In this document: piece after piece, positions 17,577 to 27,056 of the stretch
How positions within the stretch are numbered: position 1 is the stretch's first letter
Layout: every line of letters begins with the position of its first letter
Assembly (NCBI RefSeq): GCF_001921745.1
Contig: NZ_MRYA01000002.1
Location: 62,001-126,000, forward strand
Length of the DNA: 64,000 nt
Direction of reading: 5' to 3'
Source of the DNA: Psychrobacter sp. Cmf 22.2
GTDB taxonomy: Bacteria; Pseudomonadota; Gammaproteobacteria; Pseudomonadales; Moraxellaceae
The notes under the pieces: model-generated
What the model was told of the DNA's origin: nothing
The model's database searches: none
The model's input: only the letters and a program-made list of their open reading frames with translations
Translations under genes and position numbers: made by a program

Positions 17577-19166
17577 ATGGCAAAAACACCTGCAAACAAA
17601 AAAGATAAAACAGACAATGGCAACTTTGAAGAAGCCCTTTGGGATGCTGCCAACAAGCTACGAGGTAGCGTCGAATCCTCAGAATATAAGCATATCGTCC
17701 TTAGCTTGATTTTCTTAAAGTTCATCAGTGATACTTTTGAGCAGCAGCGCCAAAAGCTGATCGATACAGGCTATGAAAAACATATCGACATGGTGCAAGC
17801 CTATACCAAAGATAACGTGTTCTACTTGCCAGAGGAGAGCCGTTGGAGTTTTATCCAGCAGAATGCCAAGCAAGAAGACATCGCGCTCAAAATCGACACT
17901 GCGCTTAGCACGATTGAGAAAACCAACCAATCATTAAAAGGGGCATTGCCGGATAACTACTTCTCGCGTCTTGGCTTAACGGCCAGTAAGCTTGCCGCTT
18001 TGATTGATGTCGTCAATAACATCGACACTATTGGCAATCCTTCCGAGGACACGGTAGGGCGCGTGTACGAGTATTTCTTAGGTAAGTTTGCCGCGACTGA
18101 AGGCAAGGGCGGTGGTGAGTTCTATACACCTAAGTCTGTGGTGAATCTAATAGCTGAGATGCTTGAGCCGTATCAAGGTAAAATCTATGATCCCTGTTGT
18201 GGCTCGGGCGGTATGTTCGTCCAGTCGATTAAGTTTATCGAGAGTCACCACGGTAATACCAAAGACGTGTCTATCTATGGGCAAGAGTACACCAGCACGA
18301 CCTACAAACTCGCTAAGATGAACCTTGCCATTCGTGGTATCTCTAGCAACTTGGGTGATGTGGCTGCCGATACGTTCTTTAAAGATCAGCACGAAGACCT
18401 AAAAGCGGACTTCATCATGGCAAACCCACCTTTTAACCAAAAGGATTGGCGCGCCCCTGATGAGCTGGTCGATGATCCACGCTGGGCAGGGTATCCGACA
18501 CCGCCGACGGGCAATGCCAACTATGCATGGATATTGCACATGATATCTAAGCTCTCTGAGCATGGAACTGCTGGTTTCGTATTGGCAAACGGCTCGATGT
18601 CCACCACAACCAGTGGTGAAGGCGAGATACGCGAGCAAATCATCAAAAACGATCTGGTCGATTGTATGATTGCGCTACCGGGTCAGCTGTTTTATACCAC
18701 GCAGATTCCGGTGTGCTTATGGTTTATTAGTAAAGACAAGCAAGCCACCTCCGCTGATAGCAAAGCACGTGGATTGCGTAATCGTAGTGGTGAAACGCTA
18801 TTCATTGATGCACGTGCTATCGGCAGTATGGTCGATCGTACACATAAAGAACTCACCACTGATGATATTGAGGCGATTGCTAAGACTTATCATGCATGGC
18901 GCGGTGAGAAGGAAGTAGGTGGTTATGAAGCCTATAGCGATGAGGCAGGCTACTGTAAATCGGCAAGCCTAGATGATATCAAAGCCAATGACTATGTGCT
19001 GACTCCTGGGCGTTATGTAGGTGCAGCAGCGATTGAAGATGACGGTATTCCGTTTGAGACTAAAATGCTAGAGCTAAGCCAAACGCTATATGCACAAATG
19101 CAAGAGTCTGAAAAGCTAGACGCTACCATTCGTCAGAACTTGGAGGTATTGGGTTATGGCGAGTGA
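17577..19166 (+). CDS. hsdM: Type I restriction-modification DNA methyltransferase subunit M
   Basis: A 529-residue N6-adenine methyltransferase, partner of HsdS in the modification enzyme. An N-terminal helical HsdM domain (about residues 15-145) precedes the catalytic domain, which has SAM-binding motif I DPCCGSGGMF (205-214) and catalytic motif IV NPPFNQKDW (283-291). The ATG at 17577 is chosen over an in-frame ATG at 17505, because that one would lie upstream of the predicted -10 box. The gene overlaps hsdS by 11 bases, so translation is probably coupled. Length and motifs are typical and nothing suggests inactivation. Confidence 0.95.
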   Translation: MAKTPANKKDKTDNGNFEEALWDAANKLRGSVESSEYKHIVLSLIFLKFISDTFEQQRQKLIDTGYEKHIDMVQAYTKDNVFYLPEESRWSFIQQNAKQEDIALKIDTALSTIEKTNQSLKGALPDNYFSRLGLTASKLAALIDVVNNIDTIGNPSEDTVGRVYEYFLGKFAATEGKGGGEFYTPKSVVNLIAEMLEPYQGKIYDPCCGSGGMFVQSIKFIESHHGNTKDVSIYGQEYTSTTYKLAKMNLAIRGISSNLGDVAADTFFKDQHEDLKADFIMANPPFNQKDWRAPDELVDDPRWAGYPTPPTGNANYAWILHMISKLSEHGTAGFVLANGSMSTTTSGEGEIREQIIKNDLVDCMIALPGQLFYTTQIPVCLWFISKDKQATSADSKARGLRNRSGETLFIDARAIGSMVDRTHKELTTDDIEAIAKTYHAWRGEKEVGGYEAYSDEAGYCKSASLDDIKANDYVLTPGRYVGAAAIEDDGIPFETKMLELSQTLYAQMQESEKLDATIRQNLEVLGYGE

Positions 19167-20508
19167 TTGGGAAGTAGTTTCATTAGTAGATCATTGTAAA
19201 AAAATTGGTAGTGGTGCAACGCCTAGGGGTGGGAGTAGCGTTTATCTCGAAGAAGGTGAAATCACATTAATAAGAAGTCAAAATATTTATAACGACGGTT
19301 TTAAAAAAGATGGTTTGGTCTTTATAACGGCAGAAGCTGCTGGAAAACTAAAAAACGTTATCGTGGAAGAAAATGATATTTTGCTGAATATCACTGGCGA
19401 CTCGGTTGCTAGGGTTTGCATGGTCGACAATCAGGTCTTACCTGCCAGAGTTAATCAGCATGTTTCAATAATTAGACCTAAAGAAAGCTCGTTTAATCCT
19501 TTATATCTAAGGTATCAACTAGTATCACCGCAAGTACAACAATTATTATTAAATTATGCAAGTGCAGGTGCAACTCGACATGCTTTAACTAAAAGCATGA
19601 TAGAAAACTTAGGTATTCCTAAACCAGATTTAGATACTCAAAACAATATTGCCCATATTCTTGGTTCTTTAGATGACAAAATCGAGCTAAACCGCCAAAT
19701 GAACGAGACGCTAGAAGCGATGGCGCAGGCATTGTTTAAAAGCTGGTTTGTAGATTTTGATCCTGTCATTGATAATGCGCTAGCGGCTGGCAATGCTATT
19801 CCTGATGTGTTCGCTAAGCGTGCTGAGCAGCGTCAAGCCATTGAGAAAAAAGAGAACTCAAATATTCAGAATTTATTCCCTGATGAATTTGAGTTTACGG
19901 AGGAGATGGGGTGGATTCCGAAGGGTTGGGAATCTGGAACGCTTGCTGATATTTGCTTCTTCGGAAAAGGTAAAATAAATACCTCAGAACTCAGTTTGGA
20001 AAATTATGTTTCTACTGAGAATATGAATAAAGAAAAAGCGGGTATTTCTTACGCAGCAAGTATCGCGAGTACTAGTCAAGTTCCAAAGTTCTCTGTGGGA
20101 CAAACCCTGATTTCTAATATACGTCCATACTTCAAAAAGATATGGCTTGCTAGTTTCAGTGGTGGTCGGTCAAATGATGTTTTAGGCTTTCAAGCTAATG
20201 ATGCTGTAGCTAATGAATATCTATTTAGCCTTCTTTATCAGGACTCTTTCTTTGATTATATGACTGCAACGTCAAAAGGAACCAAAATGCCACGTGGCGA
20301 TAAAGCAGCAATAATGAGCTGGTCAGTAGCAATACCTCCACTAATATTGATGGAAGAGTTTTCAAATAAAGTAAAACCTATGTATTTAGCAAATAATATT
20401 CGTTCAAAGCAGGCTATTTCTTTATCTGAACTCCGCGATACTCTTTTACCTAAGTTAATGTCAGGTGAGTTGCGTGTTTCTGCTGCTGCGATGTTAGAGG
20501 ATGCATAG
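19156..20508 (+). CDS. hsdS: Type I restriction-modification specificity subunit S
   Basis: A 450-residue specificity subunit with two target recognition domains (about residues 1-160 and 235-400), each expected to read one half of a bipartite site. Each is followed by a conserved helical spacer: TQNNIAHILGSLDDKIELNR then ALFKSWFVDFDPV, and at the C terminus LSELRDTLLPKLMSGELRV. Base composition is lower in GC in the recognition domains than in hsdM, as usual for exchangeable TRDs. The recognition sequence cannot be predicted. A possible 25-codon frame starts with GTG immediately after the stop and overlaps the next gene; it is probably not a protein in its own right. Confidence 0.93.
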   Translation: MASDWEVVSLVDHCKKIGSGATPRGGSSVYLEEGEITLIRSQNIYNDGFKKDGLVFITAEAAGKLKNVIVEENDILLNITGDSVARVCMVDNQVLPARVNQHVSIIRPKESSFNPLYLRYQLVSPQVQQLLLNYASAGATRHALTKSMIENLGIPKPDLDTQNNIAHILGSLDDKIELNRQMNETLEAMAQALFKSWFVDFDPVIDNALAAGNAIPDVFAKRAEQRQAIEKKENSNIQNLFPDEFEFTEEMGWIPKGWESGTLADICFFGKGKINTSELSLENYVSTENMNKEKAGISYAASIASTSQVPKFSVGQTLISNIRPYFKKIWLASFSGGRSNDVLGFQANDAVANEYLFSLLYQDSFFDYMTATSKGTKMPRGDKAAIMSWSVAIPPLILMEEFSNKVKPMYLANNIRSKQAISLSELRDTLLPKLMSGELRVSAAAMLEDA

Positions 20509-20575
20509 GTGAGCACTGCTGAGAGTTTTAGTAGGTTGAGTTTCAATAATCATTTGAAATATAGCGATAGAAAGT

Positions 20576-21037
20576 ATGCAGAATAAAGTTCCATTACCTA
20601 CAGATAATGTTTATAAATTCTTTGCTCTTTTCGGATTAATACTTTTAATATTTAGCTTAGGTGCGACCATATATATTACGAAAGAAGCTAATGTTCAGCT
20701 TATCGATATTGCTATTCAATTAGATAATGCAAATAGTAATAATTTTTCAGACGAGACTAAGAATATTATAGAAGGGTATAGAGAAGTCATAATTTCAGAT
20801 AGGGATGGCTTTAATAATTTATTAGTCGGGCTAGCTATATTTGGCACTCTTCTTGGTTTGTTTGGTTTTTCGATATGGATGTTTAGAATACAGCCTCAAC
20901 AAGATAAATTAGTTACTTTTCAACTAGAAAAATATAAGTACGAAGTAGATATTGAGTCCATTAAGAAAAGTGCAATTTTAGAACTTCAAATTGAGAAAGA
21001 AAAACTTGAAATTGAATTGCTTAAAAAGAAGCAATAA
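20576..21037 (+). CDS. Membrane-anchored coiled-coil protein embedded in the hsd operon
   Basis: A 153-residue protein of unrecognised family between hsdS and hsdR. It has two transmembrane helices (about residues 13-34 and 81-104) bracketing a short, probably periplasmic loop, then a charged C-terminal tail (about 118-153) rich in Lys, Glu, Ile and Leu that should form a cytoplasmic coiled coil (IEKEKLEIELLKKKQ). It is notably AT-rich compared with hsdM and hsdR. The gaps of 67 and 45 bases point to co-transcription. No catalytic motif is visible. It might tether the RM complex to the membrane or be an accessory defence factor; both are guesses. Confidence 0.7.
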   Translation: MQNKVPLPTDNVYKFFALFGLILLIFSLGATIYITKEANVQLIDIAIQLDNANSNNFSDETKNIIEGYREVIISDRDGFNNLLVGLAIFGTLLGLFGFSIWMFRIQPQQDKLVTFQLEKYKYEVDIESIKKSAILELQIEKEKLEIELLKKKQ

Positions 21038-21082
21038 TAAAATATTATTGCTCTTATCAAAAATATAAAAAAGGACGCACCA

Positions 21083-24000
21083 TTGAAATTCACCGAAGAC
21101 AGGCTTGAACAAGCCATTATTGAATTGCTAGCAGCTGAGGGCTATCCACATACACTTGGCGAAACACTCGACCGCAATCCTGATGATGTGCTGATTAAGT
21201 CTGATCTTCGACAGTTTCTGGCGAGCCGTTATCAAGCAGACTTAATCACAGAGTATGAGATTGAGTCCATCATTCATAAGCTCGAATACCTCCCTGCCTC
21301 CGATCTGTACGACACAAACAAAGCCATTATGAAATGGGTCGCAGATGGCTTTTTACTCAAGCGTGAAGACCATACCCAAAAAGACTTATACATCCAGCTC
21401 ATCGATTATGAAGCACTCGATAACAATCGCTATCGCATCGTCAATCAGATGGAGATACAAGGCTTTGAGACGCGTATACCTGATGGCATTCTCTATATCA
21501 ATGGCTTACCACTGGTAGTGTTTGAGTTTAAAAGCAGCATCCGTGAAGATGCCACCATGTATGATGCCTACACCCAGCTGACCACTCGCTATAAGCGCGA
21601 CATTCCAGAGCTGTTTAAATATAACGCCCTATGCGTCATCAGTGATGGCGTCAATTCAAAAATGGGTTCGTTCTTTGCCCCTTATGAGTTCTATTACTCT
21701 TGGCGCAAGATCACGGGCGATGAAAAGTTAGAGAAAGACGGTATTCATTCACTGCTAACGATGATGAGCGGCTTATTTGATAAAGCTCGTTTGCTCGATG
21801 TCATCCGAAACTTCATCTATGTGCCTGACAAATCAAGCAGGGAAGAGAAAATCGTTTGTCGTTATCCCCAGTATTATGCGGCCGCCAAGCTCTACGCTAA
21901 CATCAAACAGCACATGAAGCTGACGGACAACCAGGGCAATCTGATTGACGATAATAGCTCATGTGATGGCGTTCGAGATGGCGCTCGTGATGGAAAGGGC
22001 GGTACGTACTTTGGCGCGACGGGCTGCGGTAAAAGCTTTACCATGCTGTTTCTAGCACGTCTGCTGATGAAAGACGTTAAGCTTGGTAGTCCAACCATTA
22101 TCTTAATCACTGACCGCACTGACTTAGACGGTCAGCTGTCTGAGACCTTTACCAATGCTAAGACCTATATCGGCGATGACAATATCATCAGTGTCGAGAG
22201 CCGAGCGCACTTGCGCGAACAGCTAAAAGGGCGCAAAAGTGGCGGCGTGTTCCTGACGACCATTCATAAGTTCACCGAAGACTTAGCACTTTTGACCGAG
22301 CGCAGTAACGTCATCTGTATCTCTGATGAAGCGCATCGTAGCCAAATCAATCTCCAGCAAAAAATTACCGTCACCGAAGATGGGGTAAAGAAGTCTTACG
22401 GCTTTGCTAAATACTTACATGACTCATTACCCAATGCCACCTACGTTGGCTTCACGGGCACACCGATTGATGCCACCCTTGATGTCTTCGGCCCTGTAGT
22501 CGACAGCTATACCATGGTCGAGTCGGTATTTGATGAAATCACCGTACGTATCGTTTATGAAGGCCGCGCAGCAAAAGTGCTGCTCGATGGTCGTCAACTC
22601 GACGAAGTAGAGAAATACTACAAGCACAGCGTAGAGTCGGGCGCCAGTGTTTATCAGGTCGATAAAAGCAAGCAGACCATGGCGAGTATGTCTACCATAC
22701 TTGGTGACCCTGACCGTATACGGGCCATCGCCGAGGACTTTGTTCAGCATTATGAAGCACGCGTGAGCGAGGGCACCACCCAAAAAGGCAAGGCTATGTT
22801 TGTCTGTAGCAGCCGTGAAGCTGCCTATCAATTATTCCAAGACATCATAGCGCTGCGCCCCGAATGGGATGAGATCAGAGCCTGCGAAGAAAGCTCAAGC
22901 TTGACTGAGCAAGAGCAAAAAGAAATCACACCTATTGAGCGGGTCAAAATGATCATGACTCGCAACCCAGACGATCCAAAAGCACTGTGGGATAGGCTCG
23001 GTAATAAAGACTATCGCAAAGCGCTCGATCGACAGTTCAAAAACGGCAAATCCAACTTCAAGATCGCCATCGTCGTCGATATGTGGCTCACAGGCTTTGA
23101 CGTACCGTTTCTCGATACCATCTATATCGATAAACCACTGCAAAAGCACAGCTTGATTCAAACCATCTCACGAGTGAATCGTAAGTTTGAAGGTAAAGAA
23201 AGCGGCTTAGTGGTCGATTATATCGGGATTAAAAAGCAGATGAATCTAGCGCTCTCGCATTACACAGGCGGTCAAGTGCAAGACTTCGAAGATATCCAAA
23301 AATCAGTGGTAGTCGTAAAAGATCATTTAAGCCTGCTTGATACTTTTTATTATAAGTTTGATGCCAGCCTTTACTTTAATGGTACCCCGATTCAACAGCT
23401 GAATTGTTTAAACGCTGCTGCTGACTTTGCGCTGCGCACGCAAAAGCTTGAAAAGACCTTTATGGATCTCACCCGCCGCATGAAATCCGCCTACGATATC
23501 TGTGTCGGTAGTGCAGAGCTGACCCCAGCGCACAAAAACAAAATCCATTATTACCTCGCGATACGTAGCATCATTTTTAAGATTACTACGGGCGGAGCGC
23601 CTGACACCGAACAAATGAACCAAAAGGTGCGAGACCTTGTCAAAGATGCCCTAATCAGTGACGGAGTAGAAGAGATATTTAAGCTCGGGGATGACAGTGA
23701 TGGTGAGATAGACATCTTTGATGATGACTATCTGGCCAAACTTGAAATGGTCAAACAACCCAATACCAAGCTGCAACTGCTGCAACAGCTACTGGCAAAA
23801 GCCATCGGTGAGCTAAAAAAGACCAACAAAGTGAAGGGCGTTGATTTTAGTAAAAAAATGAATGCGCTGGTCGAAAAATATAACGAGCGTGATGAGCAAG
23901 ATGTGCTACAACCGAAGGTGATTAGCGACTTCTCCGATGAGATTATAAAAATGTATAACGAGCTGCGCACAGAGATGGCGTCATTCGGTGAGATGGGTAT

Positions 24001-24289
24001 CAACTTTGAAGAAAAAGCTTTTTATGACATTTTAATCATGCTTGCGCATAAATACGACTTTAGCTATCCAGAAGATAAGCTGCTCGAGCTGTCAAAAGAG
24101 GTAAAAAAACTGATAGATGACAAGGCTAAATACACCGATTGGAACAAGCGTGAGGACATCAAAGCTGAGCTACAATTTGATCTGATGATTTTATTAGATG
24201 AATGGGGCTATCCACCTGTAGACCCAAAAGAGGTCTATAAAGAGATATTTGAGCAGGCAGAAAACTTTAAGCGTCACCGAGCGGTGTAG
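21083..24289 (+). CDS. hsdR: Type I restriction endonuclease subunit R
   Basis: A 1068-residue motor and nuclease subunit. It starts with TTG at 21083, placed 6-7 bases behind AAAGGACG; no upstream ATG fits. The N-terminal nuclease has the PD-(D/E)xK signature Asp134...Glu148-x-Lys150 (PDG...EFK). The SF2 translocase has Walker A GATGCGKSF (311-319) and DEAH (415-418), and motif VI-like HSLIQTISRVNR near residue 690. The C-terminal helical region binds the methyltransferase. All key residues are intact, so the system is likely to be active. The next gene starts 6 bases behind the stop. Confidence 0.95.
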   Translation: MKFTEDRLEQAIIELLAAEGYPHTLGETLDRNPDDVLIKSDLRQFLASRYQADLITEYEIESIIHKLEYLPASDLYDTNKAIMKWVADGFLLKREDHTQKDLYIQLIDYEALDNNRYRIVNQMEIQGFETRIPDGILYINGLPLVVFEFKSSIREDATMYDAYTQLTTRYKRDIPELFKYNALCVISDGVNSKMGSFFAPYEFYYSWRKITGDEKLEKDGIHSLLTMMSGLFDKARLLDVIRNFIYVPDKSSREEKIVCRYPQYYAAAKLYANIKQHMKLTDNQGNLIDDNSSCDGVRDGARDGKGGTYFGATGCGKSFTMLFLARLLMKDVKLGSPTIILITDRTDLDGQLSETFTNAKTYIGDDNIISVESRAHLREQLKGRKSGGVFLTTIHKFTEDLALLTERSNVICISDEAHRSQINLQQKITVTEDGVKKSYGFAKYLHDSLPNATYVGFTGTPIDATLDVFGPVVDSYTMVESVFDEITVRIVYEGRAAKVLLDGRQLDEVEKYYKHSVESGASVYQVDKSKQTMASMSTILGDPDRIRAIAEDFVQHYEARVSEGTTQKGKAMFVCSSREAAYQLFQDIIALRPEWDEIRACEESSSLTEQEQKEITPIERVKMIMTRNPDDPKALWDRLGNKDYRKALDRQFKNGKSNFKIAIVVDMWLTGFDVPFLDTIYIDKPLQKHSLIQTISRVNRKFEGKESGLVVDYIGIKKQMNLALSHYTGGQVQDFEDIQKSVVVVKDHLSLLDTFYYKFDASLYFNGTPIQQLNCLNAAADFALRTQKLEKTFMDLTRRMKSAYDICVGSAELTPAHKNKIHYYLAIRSIIFKITTGGAPDTEQMNQKVRDLVKDALISDGVEEIFKLGDDSDGEIDIFDDDYLAKLEMVKQPNTKLQLLQQLLAKAIGELKKTNKVKGVDFSKKMNALVEKYNERDEQDVLQPKVISDFSDEIIKMYNELRTEMASFGEMGINFEEKAFYDILIMLAHKYDFSYPEDKLLELSKEVKKLIDDKAKYTDWNKREDIKAELQFDLMILLDEWGYPPVDPKEVYKEIFEQAENFKRHRAV

Positions 24290-24295
24290 ACTGGT

Positions 24296-24556
24296 ATGTC
24301 AATATTAGCTGGTGAAATTGATACATGGCTTGCGTTCATCATACTGGTAGGACTGATGTCCTTAGGTGGTTATTTTTGGCCTCACAAACTATTGCGCTAT
24401 ACGCTACCTATGATTTCCACCGCTTTTGTCATGGTGGTTGCCGCGATAAATTCTTCAACAGTAAGTGCTGCTGATGTGGTGCTAGGCAGCGCGTTTTTTT
24501 ATGCATTTTTCTTATATTTTGGACGAGCATTTTATAAAGGTGAGAGAAGGTTGTGA
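24296..24556 (+). CDS. Small three-helix membrane protein downstream of hsdR
   Basis: An 86-residue hydrophobic protein with three likely transmembrane helices (about residues 10-30, 35-52, 58-78). The ATG lies 6 bases after the hsdR stop without a strong ribosome site, so translation may depend on coupling. No family was recognised. It resembles small holin-like or DUF membrane proteins only in size and hydrophobicity. Proximity suggests membership in the hsd transcript. Confidence 0.55.
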   Translation: MSILAGEIDTWLAFIILVGLMSLGGYFWPHKLLRYTLPMISTAFVMVVAAINSSTVSAADVVLGSAFFYAFFLYFGRAFYKGERRL

Positions 24557-24652
24557 CAGTCAAAATAGTTTGGTATTTGCTATGACTGGAGCAGAATAAT
24601 ATTGATGTACAAAATCTTGATTTCAAATCAAACTTATTTTAGGAGCGCAACT

Positions 24653-24895
24653 ATGGAGATCATAGGAATTGTTTTATTTATTATTGGTGTCATCATCTCT
24701 TTTATCTATGGGATTAAACTGATTATTATTGCCTTTCAAGAATCCATACTTTGGGGTCTGTTATATCTATTTCTTCCATTTGCCAACTTATATTTCATTA
24801 TTACGCGCTGGGAAAAATGCAGAGATTCCGTTTTTAAGATACTGATGTCAATTCCGTTTTTATTAGTAGGCGCTATGCTTGGTTCAATGCAATAA
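24653..24895 (+). CDS. Small membrane protein of unknown function
   Basis: An 80-residue, almost entirely hydrophobic protein with three likely membrane helices (residues about 4-26, 31-49, 58-76) separated by ITRWEKCRD. The ATG at 24653 is chosen because AGGAG lies 7 bases upstream; an upstream extension from 24602 has no such site. It follows the preceding small membrane gene by 96 bases on the same strand and may be the last gene of the hsd transcript or independent. No function is proposed. Confidence 0.55.
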   Translation: MEIIGIVLFIIGVIISFIYGIKLIIIAFQESILWGLLYLFLPFANLYFIITRWEKCRDSVFKILMSIPFLLVGAMLGSMQ

Positions 24896-24995
24896 AGTGT
24901 TAGAAGGAACGCCCTATTTATAAATGCTTAACCACACCCCATATAGGAGAAAACCATCTAAAAAACCAATTATTTAAAAGAAATAAAAGACAACT

Positions 24996-25409
24996 ATGAT
25001 TTTTATCAGTAATACCATTAGCCTAAGCGATAGTGAAGTCGAGATTAGCGCCATCCGCGCGCAAGGAGCAGGCGGGCAAAACGTCAATAAAGTCTCCTCC
25101 GCTATTCATCTACGCTTCGATATCAATGCCTCAAGTCTGAGTGACGTGCAAAAGCAGCGTTTATTAGACAGTAAAGACAGCCGTATCACTAAAGAGGGTA
25201 TATTCGTCCTAAAAGCTCAGCAATTCCGTACCCAAGAGCGCAACAAGATTGACGCGTTTGAACGTCTCAAAGCTTTTATATTGCAATCTACCCAAGTCGT
25301 CAAAGCTCGCAAACCTACCAAGCCGAGCAAAAGTGCTAAGCGCAAACGTGTCGATCAAAAGACGCAGCGCGGCAAAACCAAAGCCTTACGCGGTAAGGTT
25401 GATTATTAA
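24996..25409 (+). CDS. arfB: Alternative ribosome-rescue peptidyl-tRNA hydrolase ArfB
   Basis: A 137-residue ArfB/YaeJ (ICT1-type) protein that frees ribosomes stalled on non-stop mRNA by hydrolysing peptidyl-tRNA. The catalytic GGQ motif is at residues 26-28 in RAQGAGGQNVNK. The C-terminal tail (about 105-137), rich in Lys and Arg (KARKPTKPSKSAKRKR), is the part that enters the empty mRNA channel in characterised members. There are no codon-recognition domains, which separates it from RF1 and RF2. The length is standard. It is followed by the cupin gene 36 bases downstream. Confidence 0.92.
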   Translation: MIFISNTISLSDSEVEISAIRAQGAGGQNVNKVSSAIHLRFDINASSLSDVQKQRLLDSKDSRITKEGIFVLKAQQFRTQERNKIDAFERLKAFILQSTQVVKARKPTKPSKSAKRKRVDQKTQRGKTKALRGKVDY

Positions 25410-25445
25410 GCTCGATACTCTCACACCGAATTTGGACAATATCCT

Positions 25446-26162
25446 ATGCTAATTAATGCAGATTTTTCACGTCGTGCTGAGCTGATGGCTGAAGAGCATC
25501 AATGGATTAAATCACCACAAAATGGCGTCGAGCGCGTCATGCTTGATCGAGTGGGCGCAGAGAAGGCGCGGGCGACTAGCCTTGTGCGTTATGCGCCAAG
25601 ATCGCATTTTCCGCATCATCAGCATCCGGGTGGTGAGGAGATTTTGGTATTGTCAGGTACTTTTTCTGCTGATGATAAGCACTATCCCGCTGGCTGGTAT
25701 CTACGCAATCCGCCAACATCAGGCCATACGCCTTATAGCGATGAAGGTGCGGTTATCTTTGTTAAGCTGCGACAGATGTCACCGTCCGAAGAGCGTCATG
25801 TCGCTATCGATACGCACGATAGCGTAAACTGGCAACGAGTCGGCAACCATGAGGTTTGTGCTTTATTCTCGGACGATAGCGAACAGGTGAGTTTACAGCG
25901 TTTGAGCGCAGGTGATGCATTATTCACAGAAGATCTTATGACTCAAGCGATTGAGGGTGGTGCAGAACTGCTGGTGGTCAAAGGCACTCTGCTAGAAGGC
26001 GATAAAACGCATAAACAAGGTAGCTGGCTACGCTTGCCCGTAGGTGTGCAGCCACAGATGAAAGCAGGTACAGATGGCACTACCGTCTACCTTAAGACGG
26101 GACATCTTGCTAAAATTATTGGCGCAGATGTCCAAGAGCTCATAGAAGAAAAGGATAGATAG
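25446..26162 (+). CDS. Double-cupin (ChrR-like) protein
   Basis: A 238-residue protein with two cupin folds. The first has the metal-binding pattern H-x-H-x-GGEEILVLSGTF (FPHHQHPGGEEILVL, about residues 55-75) and YPAGWYLRNPP. The second (about 130-215) is degenerate, with fewer histidines. The pattern is like the ChrR cupin of anti-sigma factors, but the N-terminal zinc-binding anti-sigma domain is absent. Ligand or enzymatic activity is unknown. It may be co-transcribed with arfB (36-base gap). Confidence 0.75.
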   Translation: MLINADFSRRAELMAEEHQWIKSPQNGVERVMLDRVGAEKARATSLVRYAPRSHFPHHQHPGGEEILVLSGTFSADDKHYPAGWYLRNPPTSGHTPYSDEGAVIFVKLRQMSPSEERHVAIDTHDSVNWQRVGNHEVCALFSDDSEQVSLQRLSAGDALFTEDLMTQAIEGGAELLVVKGTLLEGDKTHKQGSWLRLPVGVQPQMKAGTDGTTVYLKTGHLAKIIGADVQELIEEKDR

Positions 26163-26190
26163 TAAGGACATCTAGACGCTAATAAAGCGA

Positions 26191-27015
26191 TTAACGTCCC
26201 GTCCATACCGCATGGCGCTTTTCGATAAAGGCGTCAATGCCTTCGCTTACATCGTCTGCCATCATATTACCCGTCATCACTTTACCAGCATATTCATAGG
26301 CATCCGCTAAATCCATGTCCAATTGTTTATAGAACATATCTTTGCCCGTTTTGACCGCGACAGAGGATTTGGCAGTAATGGCATCGATTAAAGATTGCAG
26401 CGTTGCATCTAACTGATCCGCTGAAGCTATACGATTAATCAGTCCTTGCTGCATGGCTGTATGAGCATCGATAAACTCACCCGTGATAAGCATTTCAAAA
26501 GCTTGCTTGCGAGATAGGTTGCGGCTGACGGCAACGGCAGGGGTTGAACAAAACAGTCCGACATTGATGCCAGAAGTCGCAAAATTAGCCTCATCAGAAG
26601 CTACCGCTAAGTCGCAGGCCGCGACCAGTTGACAGCCTGCGGCGGTAGCGATGCCTTGCACCTTGGCAATCACGACTTGCGGCATCTGATTGATGGTCAG
26701 CATCATTTGACTACATTGCTTAAATAACGCACTGTGGAATGCCTCATCTGAGTTTGCACGCATCTCTTTTAGGTTGTGACCTGCACAAAATGCCTTGCCA
26801 TTCGCCGCAATGACGACCACACGTATATTACTATCTTGGGCGATGCTGTCCAGCTCTGCCTGCATAGCGGATAACATATCGACCGATAGCGCGTTGAATT
26901 GCTTGGGGCGGTTTAACGTGAGGGTGACGACGCCGCTTGCATCTTTACTGTCTTCTCTGATAATTAACGGTTCGTTGATGCCAGTAGTAGGGGCTTCTTT
27001 GTTTGTAGTATTCAT
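26191..27015 (-). CDS. Crotonase-fold enoyl-CoA hydratase/isomerase-like protein without the usual catalytic glutamates
   Basis: A 274-residue crotonase superfamily member with LNRPKQFNALSVDM and the CoA/oxyanion segment AGHNLKEMR. In true hydratases the two catalytic Glu residues lie in GGGCEL and PEILLG; here the aligned segments read AAGCQL and SGINVGLF, so both are replaced. The GLFCSTP stretch is shared with the ECHDC3-like subgroup, whose function is unclear. A simple hydratase role is therefore doubtful; another CoA-thioester reaction or a binding role is possible. It is convergent with the cupin gene and monocistronic. Confidence 0.8.
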   Translation of the reverse strand: MNTTNKEAPTTGINEPLIIREDSKDASGVVTLTLNRPKQFNALSVDMLSAMQAELDSIAQDSNIRVVVIAANGKAFCAGHNLKEMRANSDEAFHSALFKQCSQMMLTINQMPQVVIAKVQGIATAAGCQLVAACDLAVASDEANFATSGINVGLFCSTPAVAVSRNLSRKQAFEMLITGEFIDAHTAMQQGLINRIASADQLDATLQSLIDAITAKSSVAVKTGKDMFYKQLDMDLADAYEYAGKVMTGNMMADDVSEGIDAFIEKRHAVWTGR

Positions 27016-27056
27016 TCATCATCCTTGATATAGTTGATTCACTCTAAAAAAGATAC

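Noticed and set aside
20509..20586. 25-codon frame (GTG start) between hsdS and the membrane protein gene
   Set aside because: Very short, without a ribosome site of its own and without recognisable content; noted only as possible coupling of translation.
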